This document shows, piece after piece, positions 23,694 to 33,962 of a DNA stretch of 64,000 nucleotides. The DNA is from Oscillospiraceae bacterium (GTDB lineage Bacteria; Bacillota_A; Clostridia; Oscillospirales; Oscillospiraceae), in assembly GCA_024690695.1 (NCBI GenBank), contig JAILOS010000013.1:1-64000 (forward strand), written 5' to 3'. Within the stretch, counting starts at the first letter, position 1. Every line of letters begins with the position of its first letter. The notes beneath the pieces were generated by a model. The model was given only the letters and a program-made list of their open reading frames with translations, made no database searches and was not told the DNA's origin. The position numbers and the translations under genes are program-made.

Positions 23694-24461
23694 ATGTTCG
23701 AAAAATGGTTTGAAAATCTCGCGAAGCTCTGGGAAGCGATCCGCGCCAACGTGCAGTTCATCGGCGTGTGCTTCGCGGTCTTCGCAGGGCTGTTCCTGCT
23801 GGCGCTGCTGTTCGAGCGCGTGATCTACAGGCAGCGCCGAGCTCTGTCCGACACGCATTACGCGGCCTACACCGCGATCTTCTCGGCGATGGCCGGCGTG
23901 CTGATGCTCTGGGAGATCCCGCTGTTCTTCGCGCCGAGCTTCTATAAAATCGACCTGAGCGAGATCCCGGTGCTGATCTGCACCTTCTACCTCGGGCCGG
24001 TGGCCGGCGTGATTTCGGAGCTGTTCAAGATCCTTCTCAAGCTGATCTTCAAGTCCACGACGACGGCCTTCGTCGGCGACTTTGCCAACTTCGCCGTCGG
24101 CTGCTCCTTCGTGCTGCCCGCCAGCATCATCTATCACGCGAAGGCCAGCCGCAAAACGGCGCTGATCGGCCTCGTCGCCGGCACGCTCGTGATGACGGTC
24201 TTCGGCAGCGCCTTCAACGCGATCTACCTCCTGCCCAAGTTCTCCGAGCTCTTCGGCATGCCGATGGAGGCGATCGTCGGCATGGGGACGAAAATCAACC
24301 CCCGGATCACCAGCGTCTGGACGCTGGTGCTCTTCGCGGTGGTTCCCTTCAACCTGCTCAAGGGAGCGGTGGATTCGCTGCTGACCTATCTGCTGTATAA
24401 GCGCATCTCGCCGATCCTGCACCGCAGCGACGCGAAGAAGCAGGAACGCCGCCGGACCTGA
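23694..24461 (+). CDS. ribU: Riboflavin ECF transporter substrate-binding subunit
   Basis: A 255-residue membrane S component that binds riboflavin for an energy-coupling-factor transporter; the ATPase and EcfT subunits are not in the window. The segment KIDLSEIPVLICTFYLGPVAGVISELFK matches the RibU/DUF6580-like signature (IDxSxIPxLI...GPxAG), and the upstream FMN riboswitch fixes the substrate. It is longer than most RibU (about 190-210 residues) because of an N-terminal extension with an extra helix. The ATG follows GGGAGGA. Its end overlaps the opposite-strand flippase gene by 104 bases. Confidence 0.9.
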   Translation: MFEKWFENLAKLWEAIRANVQFIGVCFAVFAGLFLLALLFERVIYRQRRALSDTHYAAYTAIFSAMAGVLMLWEIPLFFAPSFYKIDLSEIPVLICTFYLGPVAGVISELFKILLKLIFKSTTTAFVGDFANFAVGCSFVLPASIIYHAKASRKTALIGLVAGTLVMTVFGSAFNAIYLLPKFSELFGMPMEAIVGMGTKINPRITSVWTLVLFAVVPFNLLKGAVDSLLTYLLYKRISPILHRSDAKKQERRRT

Positions 24462-25758
24462 GACAGCGGTACAGCCGCCCGGCGCTGAGGAGGAAATTCA
24501 GCGTTTCGGTGAAAAACACCGTGAACAGATAGCCCTCCAGCGCATAGCGCGGCAGCAGCGCCAGCACGAGGACCAGCCCCGTCAGCGAATCGACGACGTT
24601 GACGCCCATGCTCCAGAGCTGCTGGCCCAGCCCCTTCAGGCAGCCGTCCACGCACATGTCCAGGTACATGACCGGCACGAGCGGCGTGAGCAGGCGCAGA
24701 TAGCGCGCGGCCTCCGCGCTGTGAAAGACCCGGCGGCCCAGAAAGCCGGCCGCCAGAAAGAGCGCGGCGGCCACGGCGACGGCGTACAGCAGGCTCAGCC
24801 CGAGAAAGCTCCGGACGGCCCGGCGGATGCCCGGCGCGTCCCGCCTCGCCTGCACCAGCGTCAGCTCCGGCACCATCAGCTCGGCCGCGGAGGCGAGGAG
24901 GCAGGAGGGAAACAGCAGCGCCGGCAGCACCAGCCCATGCACAACGCCGTAGCCGGCCAGCGCCTCCTCGGCGCGATAGCCGGCGGCGCGCAGCCCGCGC
25001 GGGATCAGCAGATGCTGGGCCGTGTTCAGCCCGCTGCGCGCGTAGGCGGAAAACGCCAGCGGCAGCGCGATCGAAACGAGCCGCCGCGTCCGGTTTTCGC
25101 CCGGCCGGTCGCGGGGAAAATGGCGGGCGCAGTCCTCACCGAGGGCGAGGAGCATCAGCAGCAGCGCCGCGAGGTCCGCCAGCATCCGCCCGCCGGACAC
25201 GGCCGCGCAGCCCGCGGCGAGATCGCCGTCCGGCGCGCGGCGCAGCAGCAGCGCGACGAACAGCACGCCCAGCAGCTGCTCGGCCAGATGGATCAGCGTG
25301 ACGCGCAGCAGCCGGCCGACGGCGGTGAAATAGCCGGAGGCGGCCGCGCAGAGCGACACGCAGGGCAGGCTGAAGGCGCTCAGCCGCAGGGCGGAGACCG
25401 TGCGCGCGTCGCCGATCCACTGCCGGCCGATCGGCCCCGCGCAGGCAAACAGCAGCGCGGCCGACGCCGCGCCGAAAACGGCCGCGTAAGCCAGACAGCG
25501 CCGCAGCGCGCCGGGGATCTGCGAAGAACGCCCGTGCCCGAGCTCCTCGGCGATCAGCCGCGTCGACGCAAAGCGCACGCCGGAGATCGCCAGGGTCGCT
25601 GCGAGCGCGCAGACCGAGGCGACAAGCTGCACGAGCCCAAGCCCCGCCGCGCCGAGCCTGCGGGCGAGCCAGACCTGAACCAGCAGCGCGATCCCGCTCA
25701 TCAGCAGCGAGGAGGCCGACAGCAGCGCCGTGTTGGCCAGCAGCCTCGTTTTCCGCAA
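24358..25758 (-). CDS. SpoVB/MviN-like oligosaccharide flippase (MATE/MOP superfamily)
   Basis: A roughly 466-residue protein with 12-14 hydrophobic segments. The N-terminal NTALLSASSLLMSGIALLVQVWLARRLGAAGLGLVQL region is the usual start of polysaccharide-biosynthesis flippases of the SpoVB group, which export lipid-linked precursors or act in spore cortex synthesis. I favour a TTG start at 25758 with GGGGGTG upstream; longer ATG/GTG options lack sites. The last 34 residues are antisense to ribU and look unstructured. Not assignable to spore or cell-wall duty. Confidence 0.75.
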   Translation of the reverse strand: MRKTRLLANTALLSASSLLMSGIALLVQVWLARRLGAAGLGLVQLVASVCALAATLAISGVRFASTRLIAEELGHGRSSQIPGALRRCLAYAAVFGAASAALLFACAGPIGRQWIGDARTVSALRLSAFSLPCVSLCAAASGYFTAVGRLLRVTLIHLAEQLLGVLFVALLLRRAPDGDLAAGCAAVSGGRMLADLAALLLMLLALGEDCARHFPRDRPGENRTRRLVSIALPLAFSAYARSGLNTAQHLLIPRGLRAAGYRAEEALAGYGVVHGLVLPALLFPSCLLASAAELMVPELTLVQARRDAPGIRRAVRSFLGLSLLYAVAVAAALFLAAGFLGRRVFHSAEAARYLRLLTPLVPVMYLDMCVDGCLKGLGQQLWSMGVNVVDSLTGLVLVLALLPRYALEGYLFTVFFTETLNFLLSAGRLYRCLRSGGVPASSRRCGAGSARCAYTADRSAANPPLP

Positions 25759-25763
25759 GTGAT

Positions 25764-25795
25764 CACCCCCGTCCAAGCTTATGCCGGACGGGGTG
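25764..25795. promoter_or_regulatory. Hairpin covering the flippase ribosome binding site
   Basis: CACCCCCGTCC (25764-25774) pairs with GGACGGGGTG (25786-25795), one bulge. On the minus strand the GGGGGTG ribosome binding site of the flippase gene lies in this stem; on the plus strand TTTTTT follows it, so it may also be a terminator for readthrough toward the deacetylase gene. Confidence 0.4.
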
Positions 25796-25814
25796 CGTTT
25801 TTTCCTTTTTGCTC

Positions 25815-25844
25815 TTGATTGATCCCGGCCGCGGGTGGTAAAAT
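25815..25844 (+). promoter_or_regulatory. Promoter of the polysaccharide deacetylase gene
   Basis: TTGATT (25815-25820), 18-base spacer, TAAAAT (25839-25844), 30 bases before the ATG at 25875. Confidence 0.6.
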
Positions 25845-25874
25845 ACAAGGAGAAAAGGAAAGGGGAGACCGCCT

Positions 25875-27077
25875 ATGCGCCGCCGGAGCAGGGTCCTGCC
25901 GCTGCTTTTGCTGCTTTTGCTGCTGCTCACCGCCTGCTCGCCGCGTGTAATCACGGTGGAGGCGGAGAAGCCTGCGCCGTCCGCCGAACAAACGCCGGGG
26001 CCGGAGCCGACGCCCGAACCCGAGCCGACCCCCGAACCGACGCCGGAGCCGACGCCCGAGCCGGAGCTCGAGGCGGGCGAGCCCGTGACCGTCGACGGGA
26101 CCGAGCTGGAAAGCCGCGTGAGCGAGGGCGTGCTTTTCGTCCCCGCTGAGGTTCTTGCCGCCGCGCTGAGGCTGGAGGAGAGCCCGGCGGAGGAGGGGAT
26201 CGCCTTCGTCTGGCGGGGCGAGGACTGCCGGATCGAAGCCGAGCGGCCCGTCCTGTACCGCGGAGAGCGGGAAATCGAACTCGATGCGGCGCCGCTGCGC
26301 TGGCACGGACAGCTCTGGCTGCCGGTGATCTCGCTCAGCCGCGCGCTGGAGATCTCGGTCTACCGCGACGAGGAGCTTGGGCACTGGTACTTCACCCCCT
26401 CCGCGGGAAACTGGACCCTGCCCGAGGGCTACGAGGTGCCGATCCTGATGTATCACGCGGTCAGCGACAATATCTGGGGCAGCCAGGGCCTCTTCCTCAG
26501 TCCCTCCACGATGGAGGAGGAGCTGCGCTACCTCGTCGAGAACGGCTACGAGCCGATCTGGTTCGAGGATCTGGAGCATATCGATCAATATGAGAAGCCC
26601 GTCATCCTGACCTTTGACGACGGGTATCGGGACAACTATCTGGAGCTCTACCCGCTGCTGCAGAAGTATCAGGTCAAGGCCACCTTTTTCGTGATCGCCG
26701 ACTGGCTCACCGGCGGCACGACCTATCTGCTGGAGCCGCAGGTGCGGGAGCTGGCGGCGTCGGGGCTGGTCTCGATCCAGAGCCACACGCTGACCCATCC
26801 CGACCTGAGCGCGATGAACGAGGCGCAGCTTCGCGAGCAGTACGAGCGCTCGAAGCTGCTGATCACCCGGCTGACCGGGAAGGAGCCCTTCGTGTTGTGC
26901 TATCCGATGGGCCGCACGTCGCCGCTCGCCGAGCGGCTCGTGCTGGAGAGCTACCGCTTCGGCGTCAAGATGGGCGGCGGAGCGCGCTACGTCACCGGCG
27001 ACGATCCCGCGCTGCTGTACCGCTCCGGCGTTTACCGGGGCTGCTCGCTGGAGGATTTCGCCGCGAAGATCGCGTAA
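25875..27077 (+). CDS. Polysaccharide deacetylase lipoprotein
   Basis: A 400-residue exported enzyme. The signal sequence ends in LLLTACS (lipobox Cys near 20), followed by a Pro/Thr/Glu linker of TPEPTPEP repeats. Residues about 70-175 resemble a copper-amine-oxidase-N type beta domain (VTVDGTELESRV, VPAEVLAAALR). The NodB domain follows: the TFDDGYRDNY metal/catalytic motif, then QSHTLTHPDLS with the two zinc-binding His residues. It probably removes acetyl groups from cell-wall or extracellular glycans. A cytidylate-kinase-like gene follows 14 bases later. Confidence 0.9.
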   Translation: MRRRSRVLPLLLLLLLLLTACSPRVITVEAEKPAPSAEQTPGPEPTPEPEPTPEPTPEPTPEPELEAGEPVTVDGTELESRVSEGVLFVPAEVLAAALRLEESPAEEGIAFVWRGEDCRIEAERPVLYRGEREIELDAAPLRWHGQLWLPVISLSRALEISVYRDEELGHWYFTPSAGNWTLPEGYEVPILMYHAVSDNIWGSQGLFLSPSTMEEELRYLVENGYEPIWFEDLEHIDQYEKPVILTFDDGYRDNYLELYPLLQKYQVKATFFVIADWLTGGTTYLLEPQVRELAASGLVSIQSHTLTHPDLSAMNEAQLREQYERSKLLITRLTGKEPFVLCYPMGRTSPLAERLVLESYRFGVKMGGGARYVTGDDPALLYRSGVYRGCSLEDFAAKIA

Positions 27078-27091
27078 GAAAGGAGTACGCT

Positions 27092-27688
27092 ATGCTGATC
27101 ACTATCGGCCGGGAACACGGCAGCAGCGGCCACGATATCGCGCGCCGTCTGGCGCAGGAGCTGTCGATCCGCTGCTATGACAAGGAGATCGTGGACGAGG
27201 CGGCCGCCGCGTCCGATTTCAGCCCGGAGATCCTCTCCAGCTACGACGAGAAGCGCGTCAGCGCGTTCTTTATGCCGGTGTCGCACTTCGGCGGGCTGGA
27301 CGGCGGCTTTCAGCTCAACATGCAGGCCGCGGCGCTGCAGTTCGACACGCTGCGCCGCCTTGCGTCGAGCGGCAGCGGCGTCTTCGTCGGGCGCTGCGCG
27401 GACTACGTGCTGCGCGGCAGGCCGGAGCTGCTGCGCGTGTTCATCCGCGCCGACCTCTCCGAACGCGTGCGCACGATTGCCGAGCGCAAGGGCCTGAGCG
27501 AGGAGCAGGCGAAGAAGCTGATCCGCCAGGTCGACAAGGACCGCGCCAGCTATTACCGCTACTATACCGATCAGACCTGGGGCGACGCGCAGCATTACGA
27601 TCTCGTGATCAACAGCAGCCGCACCGGCGTCGAGGGCGCGGTGCGGGTCATCCGCAGCTATATCGAGGCTGTGGAGGAGAAACGGTGA
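27092..27688 (+). CDS. Cytidylate kinase-like family protein
   Basis: A 198-residue P-loop kinase. The N-terminus ITIGREHGSSGHDIARRLA is the variant Walker A seen in the cytidylate-kinase-like family (AAK26-type), followed by CYDKEIVDEAA and the lid region ERVRTIAERKGLSEEQAKKLI with its Arg residues. It is not the main Cmk, and its physiological substrate is unknown. It has AAGGAG upstream, and a strong terminator follows 23 bases after the stop. Confidence 0.85.
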   Translation: MLITIGREHGSSGHDIARRLAQELSIRCYDKEIVDEAAAASDFSPEILSSYDEKRVSAFFMPVSHFGGLDGGFQLNMQAAALQFDTLRRLASSGSGVFVGRCADYVLRGRPELLRVFIRADLSERVRTIAERKGLSEEQAKKLIRQVDKDRASYYRYYTDQTWGDAQHYDLVINSSRTGVEGAVRVIRSYIEAVEEKR

Positions 27689-27710
27689 CAAAGACGGCAA
27701 ACAGACAGAC

Positions 27711-27745
27711 GGGCGAACGCGGAGCCTTCCGCGTTCGCCCGTTTT
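27711..27745 (+). terminator. Terminator after the deacetylase/kinase unit
   Basis: GGGCGAACGCGGA, loop GCCT, TCCGCGTTCGCCC, then GTTTT. Confidence 0.8.
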
Positions 27746-27808
27746 GACGACGTAGAACTATTCTTTACAGAGGACGGCGGGGATGCGCCGACGGTCCCGG
27801 AAAGCCGC

Positions 27809-28876
27809 TCACTGCGGCGGCTGCGGCAGCTCGAGGTCGAGATAGGCCTGCACGATCTCCATGACGCTGTCGTCCTTGAGGATGATGGAGATCTCGATGC
27901 GCCGGTTGTTGCTGCGCCCGGCCGAGGTGAGGTTCGTATCCACGGGCCGCGTCTCGCCGTAGCCGGCGGCGCAGAAATAGCTCGCGTAGCGGTTAAGCCG
28001 CCCGCCCTCGGCGGAGAGCAGGTAGTTCAGCACGGAATTGGCGCGGTCGGTGGAGAGGATGCGGTTGGATTCGTCCGTGCCGGTGCTGTCGGTGTGGCCG
28101 GAGATGACGATGCTGTCGACGTATTTTGCGTTCTCATCGTCGGCGAGGAACTTCTCGAACACGGTCACGAGCTGGTCGAGCGCCGGTTCGGCTTCGGACT
28201 TGATCTCCGAGGAGCCGATATCGAAGAGAATGCTCTCGCTGAGGATGATGTTGCCGTTGTTGGCGATGCTGACCTTGCTCGCGTCGCCGGTCACGCGCAC
28301 GAAGCTGTCGCGGATCTGGTTGAGGATCGACAGGCGCAGCACGGCGATCGTCTGCATCTGGCTGCGCATGGCCAGCAGCTCCTCGCTGGCGGCCTTGACG
28401 TATTCCGCCTGCCGGCCGATCAGCGCCTCCTGATCCGACAGGAGCTTGTCCTGCGCGGCCAGGTCGTCCTGCTGCTTTTTGAGATCCTTCGCCTGCTGAT
28501 CGAGCGTCTTCTGCTGCTCGGTCAGCGTCAGCCGCGCCTCGTCCAGGTCGATCGTGATCTTGCCGAGCTGATCCTCGGCGGCCGCGACCTCGCGCAGCGT
28601 GACGGCGAGCGCCTGCTCCTTCTCGGTCAGCGCGGTCTCGGTGTCGCTGAGCGTGCGCTGCGTCTCGCTCAGGCGCGAGCGCGTGTCCTCCAGCAGCTCC
28701 TGCGTGTTCTGCAGGTCGTTGCCGGTGATCAGGTTCTGGATGTAGCTGAGCAGCATCAGGAAAAAGAGGATCAGCGCCACCGCGCTCATCATGTCGGCGT
28801 AGGAGGGCCAGAAGCCCTGCTCCCCGTGGTTCGCGGCGGCCAGAGCGCCGGAGCGCCCGGTCTCCCGCCTTCTCAT
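27809..28876 (-). CDS. MotB/OmpA-type protein with coiled-coil linker
   Basis: A 355-residue membrane-anchored protein. Residues 22-50 hold one transmembrane helix with the MotB-like signature SYADMMSAVALILFFLML, including Asp28 at the place of the proton-binding aspartate of MotB. Residues 55-175 are a long coiled coil (heptads rich in Gln/Leu/Glu). Residues 200-340 are an OmpA C-like domain (ILFDIGSSEIKSEAEPAL, then SGHTDSTG and NRRIEI), which binds peptidoglycan. It overlaps the MotA-like gene by four bases. No flagellar genes are nearby. Confidence 0.85.
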   Translation of the reverse strand: MRRRETGRSGALAAANHGEQGFWPSYADMMSAVALILFFLMLLSYIQNLITGNDLQNTQELLEDTRSRLSETQRTLSDTETALTEKEQALAVTLREVAAAEDQLGKITIDLDEARLTLTEQQKTLDQQAKDLKKQQDDLAAQDKLLSDQEALIGRQAEYVKAASEELLAMRSQMQTIAVLRLSILNQIRDSFVRVTGDASKVSIANNGNIILSESILFDIGSSEIKSEAEPALDQLVTVFEKFLADDENAKYVDSIVISGHTDSTGTDESNRILSTDRANSVLNYLLSAEGGRLNRYASYFCAAGYGETRPVDTNLTSAGRSNNRRIEISIILKDDSVMEIVQAYLDLELPQPPQ

Positions 28877-29832
28877 GCCTCTTCTCCTTCCCGGGACTCG
28901 TTGCCCATGCGGCGGTTGATCTCCCGCATCGCGCCGGCCAGGTCGCGTACGGCCAGATCCATGCGCTCCACGCTGCCGCGCAGATTGTAGTCAACCTCGG
29001 AGAAGTCGTGCACGCCGGCGTTGAACTTGTCCACGGTCCTGTCGAAGACCTCCAGCGCGGTCTTGTTGCTGCCGGCGGCGCGCACCAGCGCGGCCGAGGC
29101 GGCCTGCGTGTTCGCGGCGTAGGAAGCGGCGGCGCTGTCCAGCGCCTTCCGGATCTCCTCGGCGGAGCCGCGGAAGGCCTCGACCATGCGCTTGACGAGA
29201 TCGGCGTCGTCCTTCGCGGCGTCGGTGGGCAGGGCGGGGGCGACCTCCGCGTCGAGCCAGAGCTCCAGCCGGGTCTCCAGCTTCTCGCGCGCGGTCTGGG
29301 GATTGAAGATCGTGCGCAGGATCGTCAGCAGGATCGAGCAGCCGGCGCCGACCAGCGAGGTGTAGAAGGCCACGCCCATGCCGCCCAGCGCGCTCATCAG
29401 CCCGCCGCCGACGCTGTCGAGCACGCTCAGCCACTCCTCGGTGTTGGAGTAGGAAATCAGCTCCGTCAGCGAGGAGACGGCCATGCTCAGCCCGAGGAAG
29501 GTGCCGAAGAGGCCCAGCGTGACGAACAGGGACACGGCGTTGGCCAGGAAGCGCTCGCACAGGAGCAGCCCGCCGAGGCGTCTTCCGATCACGTCGGTGA
29601 TGATGGCCGGGGTGTTCACGTCGCGGCCGTATTTCTTGTAGGCGGCGGCAAACTCGGCGTAGAGCGCGCCGTGAAAGCCGCGCTGCGGAGCCGCTTCGGC
29701 GCCGCATTTGACCGTGAGGCGGCGATAGCGGGCGCTGAGATGGAACAGAAGCGCCAGAGCCAATACGAACAGAGCGGCGATCAGCGCGATCACGACCAGG
29801 CCGCCGGGCGGCAGAGAATCAAAAAAAGCCAT
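28873..29832 (-). CDS. MotA/TolQ/ExbB-type proton channel protein
   Basis: A 319-residue protein with three hydrophobic segments, at about residues 10-32, 92-118 and 145-176. The second contains TLGLFGTFLGL and the third GMGVAFYTSLVGAGCSIL, the pattern of MotA/TolQ/ExbB (and ZorA-like) channel subunits. The C-terminal 120 residues are helical and cytoplasmic. With the following OmpA-type protein it would form a proton-driven motor-like unit anchored to peptidoglycan. It is shorter than ZorA, and no other Zorya gene is present. Confidence 0.8.
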   Translation of the reverse strand: MAFFDSLPPGGLVVIALIAALFVLALALLFHLSARYRRLTVKCGAEAAPQRGFHGALYAEFAAAYKKYGRDVNTPAIITDVIGRRLGGLLLCERFLANAVSLFVTLGLFGTFLGLSMAVSSLTELISYSNTEEWLSVLDSVGGGLMSALGGMGVAFYTSLVGAGCSILLTILRTIFNPQTAREKLETRLELWLDAEVAPALPTDAAKDDADLVKRMVEAFRGSAEEIRKALDSAAASYAANTQAASAALVRAAGSNKTALEVFDRTVDKFNAGVHDFSEVDYNLRGSVERMDLAVRDLAGAMREINRRMGNESREGEEA

Positions 29833-29931
29833 CGAAAATCCCTCCTCAGACTGTAGTCCGGGAGGGATTATAGCGTGAAAAGATGACGAAAGTTATTACA
29901 ATTTGTAAACAAACTGCAAATCCGGGGGCTT

Positions 29932-30846
29932 TCAGCCGCGGCTGAAGCGGTAGACCGCGAAGCGGCGGAAGATCTCGCCCCGGCGGAGCACGGCGCTCGG
30001 GAACTCGGGATGGTTCGGCGCGTCGGGGTAAAACTCCGGCTCGACGGCGAAGGCGCCGTTGGCGCCGAAGGGCTCGCCGAGATAGGCGCCGGTGTAGAAT
30101 TGCAGAGCGGGGAAGTCAGTGTCCACGGTCAGGCGCACGCCGCCGCAGCTCGCCTCACAGGCGCGCGTGCCCGACAGCACGAAGGCGTGGTCGTAGTCGC
30201 GCCCGATCGGGCGGGGCTCGGAGAAGTCCATCTCGCCCTCGCAGGGGAGAACGCGGCCCGTCGGGATCAGGCCGCCGTCCACCTCGAGCCAGCCGGAGGC
30301 GGGGATGCGCATCACGGTATCGAGGACGGTTCCCTCGCCGCGGAGGTTGAAGTACATGTGCGAGGTGGGCGCGAAAACGGTGTCCGCGTCGCTCTCGCCC
30401 TCAAAGTCGATCCGCAGCGCGCTGCCCTCGACGCTGTAGCGCACCACGGCGCGCAGCGCGCCGGGAAAGCCGTTGTCCCCGTCGGGAGAGAGCAGCGTGA
30501 AGGAGACGGCGTTTTCGCCCTCGATGCACCCCTGCCAGACCCGACGGTCCCAGGAGTCCGGACCGCCGTGGAGCGTGTTGCCGCCCTCGTTGCGCAGGAG
30601 CTCGACGCGCCTTCCCTCGAGCGGGAAGGCCCCGCCGCCGATGCGGTTGGCAAAGCGGCCGACGACCGCGCCGAGATAGGCGCCGTGCGTCAGGTATTCA
30701 TCCGCTTCTGCATATCCGAAAACGACGCGCCTTTTTGCATATTCAAGGCCGGTCACCGTGGCTCCGAGCTCCATGACGGACAGCCGAAGTTCGCCGGAAT
30801 CAAGGATAAATTGCGTGTACGGGCCAAATTTTCGTGTGCTGATCAT
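29932..30846 (-). CDS. galM: Aldose 1-epimerase (mutarotase)
   Basis: A 304-residue enzyme converting alpha and beta anomers of hexoses. The family residues are visible: GRFANRIGGG, then His in GGNTLHGG, the catalytic His in SHMYFNLRGEG, and the catalytic Glu in AVEPEFYPDAPNHPEF. The ATG at 30846 is preferred; a TTG one codon earlier is also possible. GGGGTGA lies upstream. It stands between the MotA-like gene and gdhA, with no other sugar genes around, so it is a general housekeeping mutarotase. Confidence 0.9.
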   Translation of the reverse strand: MISTRKFGPYTQFILDSGELRLSVMELGATVTGLEYAKRRVVFGYAEADEYLTHGAYLGAVVGRFANRIGGGAFPLEGRRVELLRNEGGNTLHGGPDSWDRRVWQGCIEGENAVSFTLLSPDGDNGFPGALRAVVRYSVEGSALRIDFEGESDADTVFAPTSHMYFNLRGEGTVLDTVMRIPASGWLEVDGGLIPTGRVLPCEGEMDFSEPRPIGRDYDHAFVLSGTRACEASCGGVRLTVDTDFPALQFYTGAYLGEPFGANGAFAVEPEFYPDAPNHPEFPSAVLRRGEIFRRFAVYRFSRG

Positions 30847-30892
30847 CAAAAAATCACCCCTAAAAATTGTTGAAAATTTTTGGGAAAGAGAC

Positions 30893-30921
30893 TTGAGAAA
30901 CGCCGTAAGCTATTGTATAAT
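30893..30921 (+). promoter_or_regulatory. Promoter of gdhA
   Basis: TTGAGA (30893-30898), 17-base spacer, perfect TATAAT (30916-30921), about 55 bases before the ATG. Confidence 0.8.
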
Positions 30922-30936
30922 CCATTCAGAGCATAG

Positions 30937-32328
<1,392 letters not shown>

Positions 32329-32366
32329 TCGCCGTCCGGAACCGAAAAAAACCAAACCGAAACAAA

Positions 32367-32405
32367 CCAAAAAACGTCCGCTCCGATGGAGCGGACGTTT
32401 TTTGG
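32367..32405. terminator. Bidirectional terminator between gdhA and the surface protein gene
   Basis: A perfect 18-bp stem (CCAAAAAACGTCCGCTCC with its complement) and a 3-base loop; A- and T-runs at both ends serve both convergent genes. Confidence 0.9.
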
Positions 32406-32420
32406 TTTCAGGGCCGCGGC

Positions 32421-33836
32421 TCAGTGCTTGCCGCGCGGAGCGCCGGCTTCACGCTGCGTGTTTTTTCCGCGCTTTTTGCGCGAGCGGCGCTTTTTGCTCT
32501 TGCTTTGCTCCAGGATGATCACCACGACGATCAGCGCGAGAACGACGCCGACCACCAGAGGCACCGGGATGCGGCTGATAAAGGAGTCGCTCCCCGGCTG
32601 GGTGATCTGCCGGATCGGGCCCTCGAAGCCGCAGACGCGGCAGACCTGCCGCTCCTCGCGCGTATTGCCGGACCTGGAAAGCTCGACGGTCTCGAAATCG
32701 TGCGCAGCCTCGTCGGCATGCTCGCCGCAGGCGCATTCATGCCAGTGCTTTTCGCCGTCGTACTTCCAGTCGGCGGAGAAGACGTGCTCGTGCCCTTCGT
32801 CCGGAGCGGGGCTCGGCTCCGTCCCGTCGCCGCCCTCGGAGGGGCCTTCCGCCGGATTCGGCGTTTCGGCGGGCGTTACGGTCGGCTCCGGGGTCGCGAG
32901 CGGCTCGGGCGTCGCGGTCGGCTCGGGCGTCGCAGTCGGCTCCGGCGTCGTCTCGGGCTCGGGCGTCGCGGTCGGTTCCGGGGTCGGATGCGGCTTGCTC
33001 GGGTCGGGCTCTACGCTGATGCGCACGTCCTTGCTGCGCCGTACGGTGTCGCAGGCGCCGTGGAAGACGGCCCGGATGGTCCAGCCGTCCAGATCGGTGG
33101 TGATATGGTAGATCAGGATCTTCTCCACGCCGTCGTTGGAGCTGGTCACGCCGGGGAAGTATTTGGGGATCTCCGTGCTGTCGATCACAGTCTCGCCGTC
33201 GGGGCTGACGAGCTCCCAGGTCAGGCTGGTCGCGTAGAGCGCGGTGGAGACGTAGGAGACGAAGGTGCCCTCCTTCACGGTCTCGAAGCCGGGATCCTTG
33301 ATGACCTTCGGCGCGTAGATGATCGCGGTGAACTCCTTGACGACCGTGGCGTACACGCCGTCGACCCGGACCTCCACGCTGGAGTTGTTCAGATAAGCGG
33401 CGAGGTTGGAGGCGAAGGTATAGCCGTCGTCGGCCTTGACGCGCAGCTCCATCCGGTATTTCTGAAAGGTGAAGTTCGTATCGGTCGGCACGACGTTGCC
33501 CTTTTCGTCATACCAGGTGAGGCTGACGACCGAGGCGTAGCGCGAGCTGACCGTGGCGCGGCTTTCGCTGACCGCAAAGTTCACGACCGGGTCCTTGCTG
33601 AGCGTCGTCGTCAGCCGGGTGATGGGCTTGAGCTCGGGCGCCGGGGTCGGCGTCGGCGTTGGCTCCGGCGTCGGGGTCGGATCCGGCGCGGGCGTGTCCT
33701 GCGGCTCGGGCGTCGTCGTCGGCGAAGGCTCGCTCGTGTCGCCGGTGGCCAGCGCGGCCGGGGCGAGCACGGAGAAGGAGAGCGCCAGCGCGAGCGCCAG
33801 CAGCAGGGCGAGCAGTCTGTTCGGTGAGGGTTTCAT
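32421..33836 (-). CDS. Cell-surface protein with TPEP linkers and C-terminal membrane anchor
   Basis: A 471-residue secreted protein. It has a signal peptide (residues 1-31, ending ALATG), a Thr/Pro/Glu linker, two beta-rich Ig-like segments (about 75-280), then a long TPEPTATPEP repeat linker (about 285-345). After this comes a Cys/His module (HWHECACGEHADEAAHDFE, then CRVCGF) common in Firmicute surface proteins, a transmembrane helix (IPVPLVVGVVLALIVVVIIL) and a basic tail. No enzyme motif. It probably projects a sensory or adhesive head from the membrane. Confidence 0.8.
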   Translation of the reverse strand: MKPSPNRLLALLLALALALSFSVLAPAALATGDTSEPSPTTTPEPQDTPAPDPTPTPEPTPTPTPAPELKPITRLTTTLSKDPVVNFAVSESRATVSSRYASVVSLTWYDEKGNVVPTDTNFTFQKYRMELRVKADDGYTFASNLAAYLNNSSVEVRVDGVYATVVKEFTAIIYAPKVIKDPGFETVKEGTFVSYVSTALYATSLTWELVSPDGETVIDSTEIPKYFPGVTSSNDGVEKILIYHITTDLDGWTIRAVFHGACDTVRRSKDVRISVEPDPSKPHPTPEPTATPEPETTPEPTATPEPTATPEPLATPEPTVTPAETPNPAEGPSEGGDGTEPSPAPDEGHEHVFSADWKYDGEKHWHECACGEHADEAAHDFETVELSRSGNTREERQVCRVCGFEGPIRQITQPGSDSFISRIPVPLVVGVVLALIVVVIILEQSKSKKRRSRKKRGKNTQREAGAPRGKH

Positions 33837-33892
33837 GGAAACGCACCTCCCTTTGCAGGATGAGTAACTGATAATCCACCCTATTTTATCTC

Positions 33893-33921
33893 ATTATATC
33901 CCCGAAAAGGGTCCGGGTCAA
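33893..33921 (-). promoter_or_regulatory. Promoter of the surface protein gene
   Basis: On the minus strand TTGACC (33916-33921), 17-base spacer, perfect TATAAT (33893-33898). Confidence 0.8.
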
Positions 33922-33962
33922 GCGTTTTTGAACGCCGGGGAGGCGAAGGAAGAAAAAAACAA

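Noticed and set aside
27809..29832. Zorya anti-phage system
   Set aside because: The channel and OmpA pair resemble ZorA/ZorB in general layout, but the channel subunit is far too short and no ZorC, ZorD or ZorE gene is adjacent. Kept only as an orphan pair.
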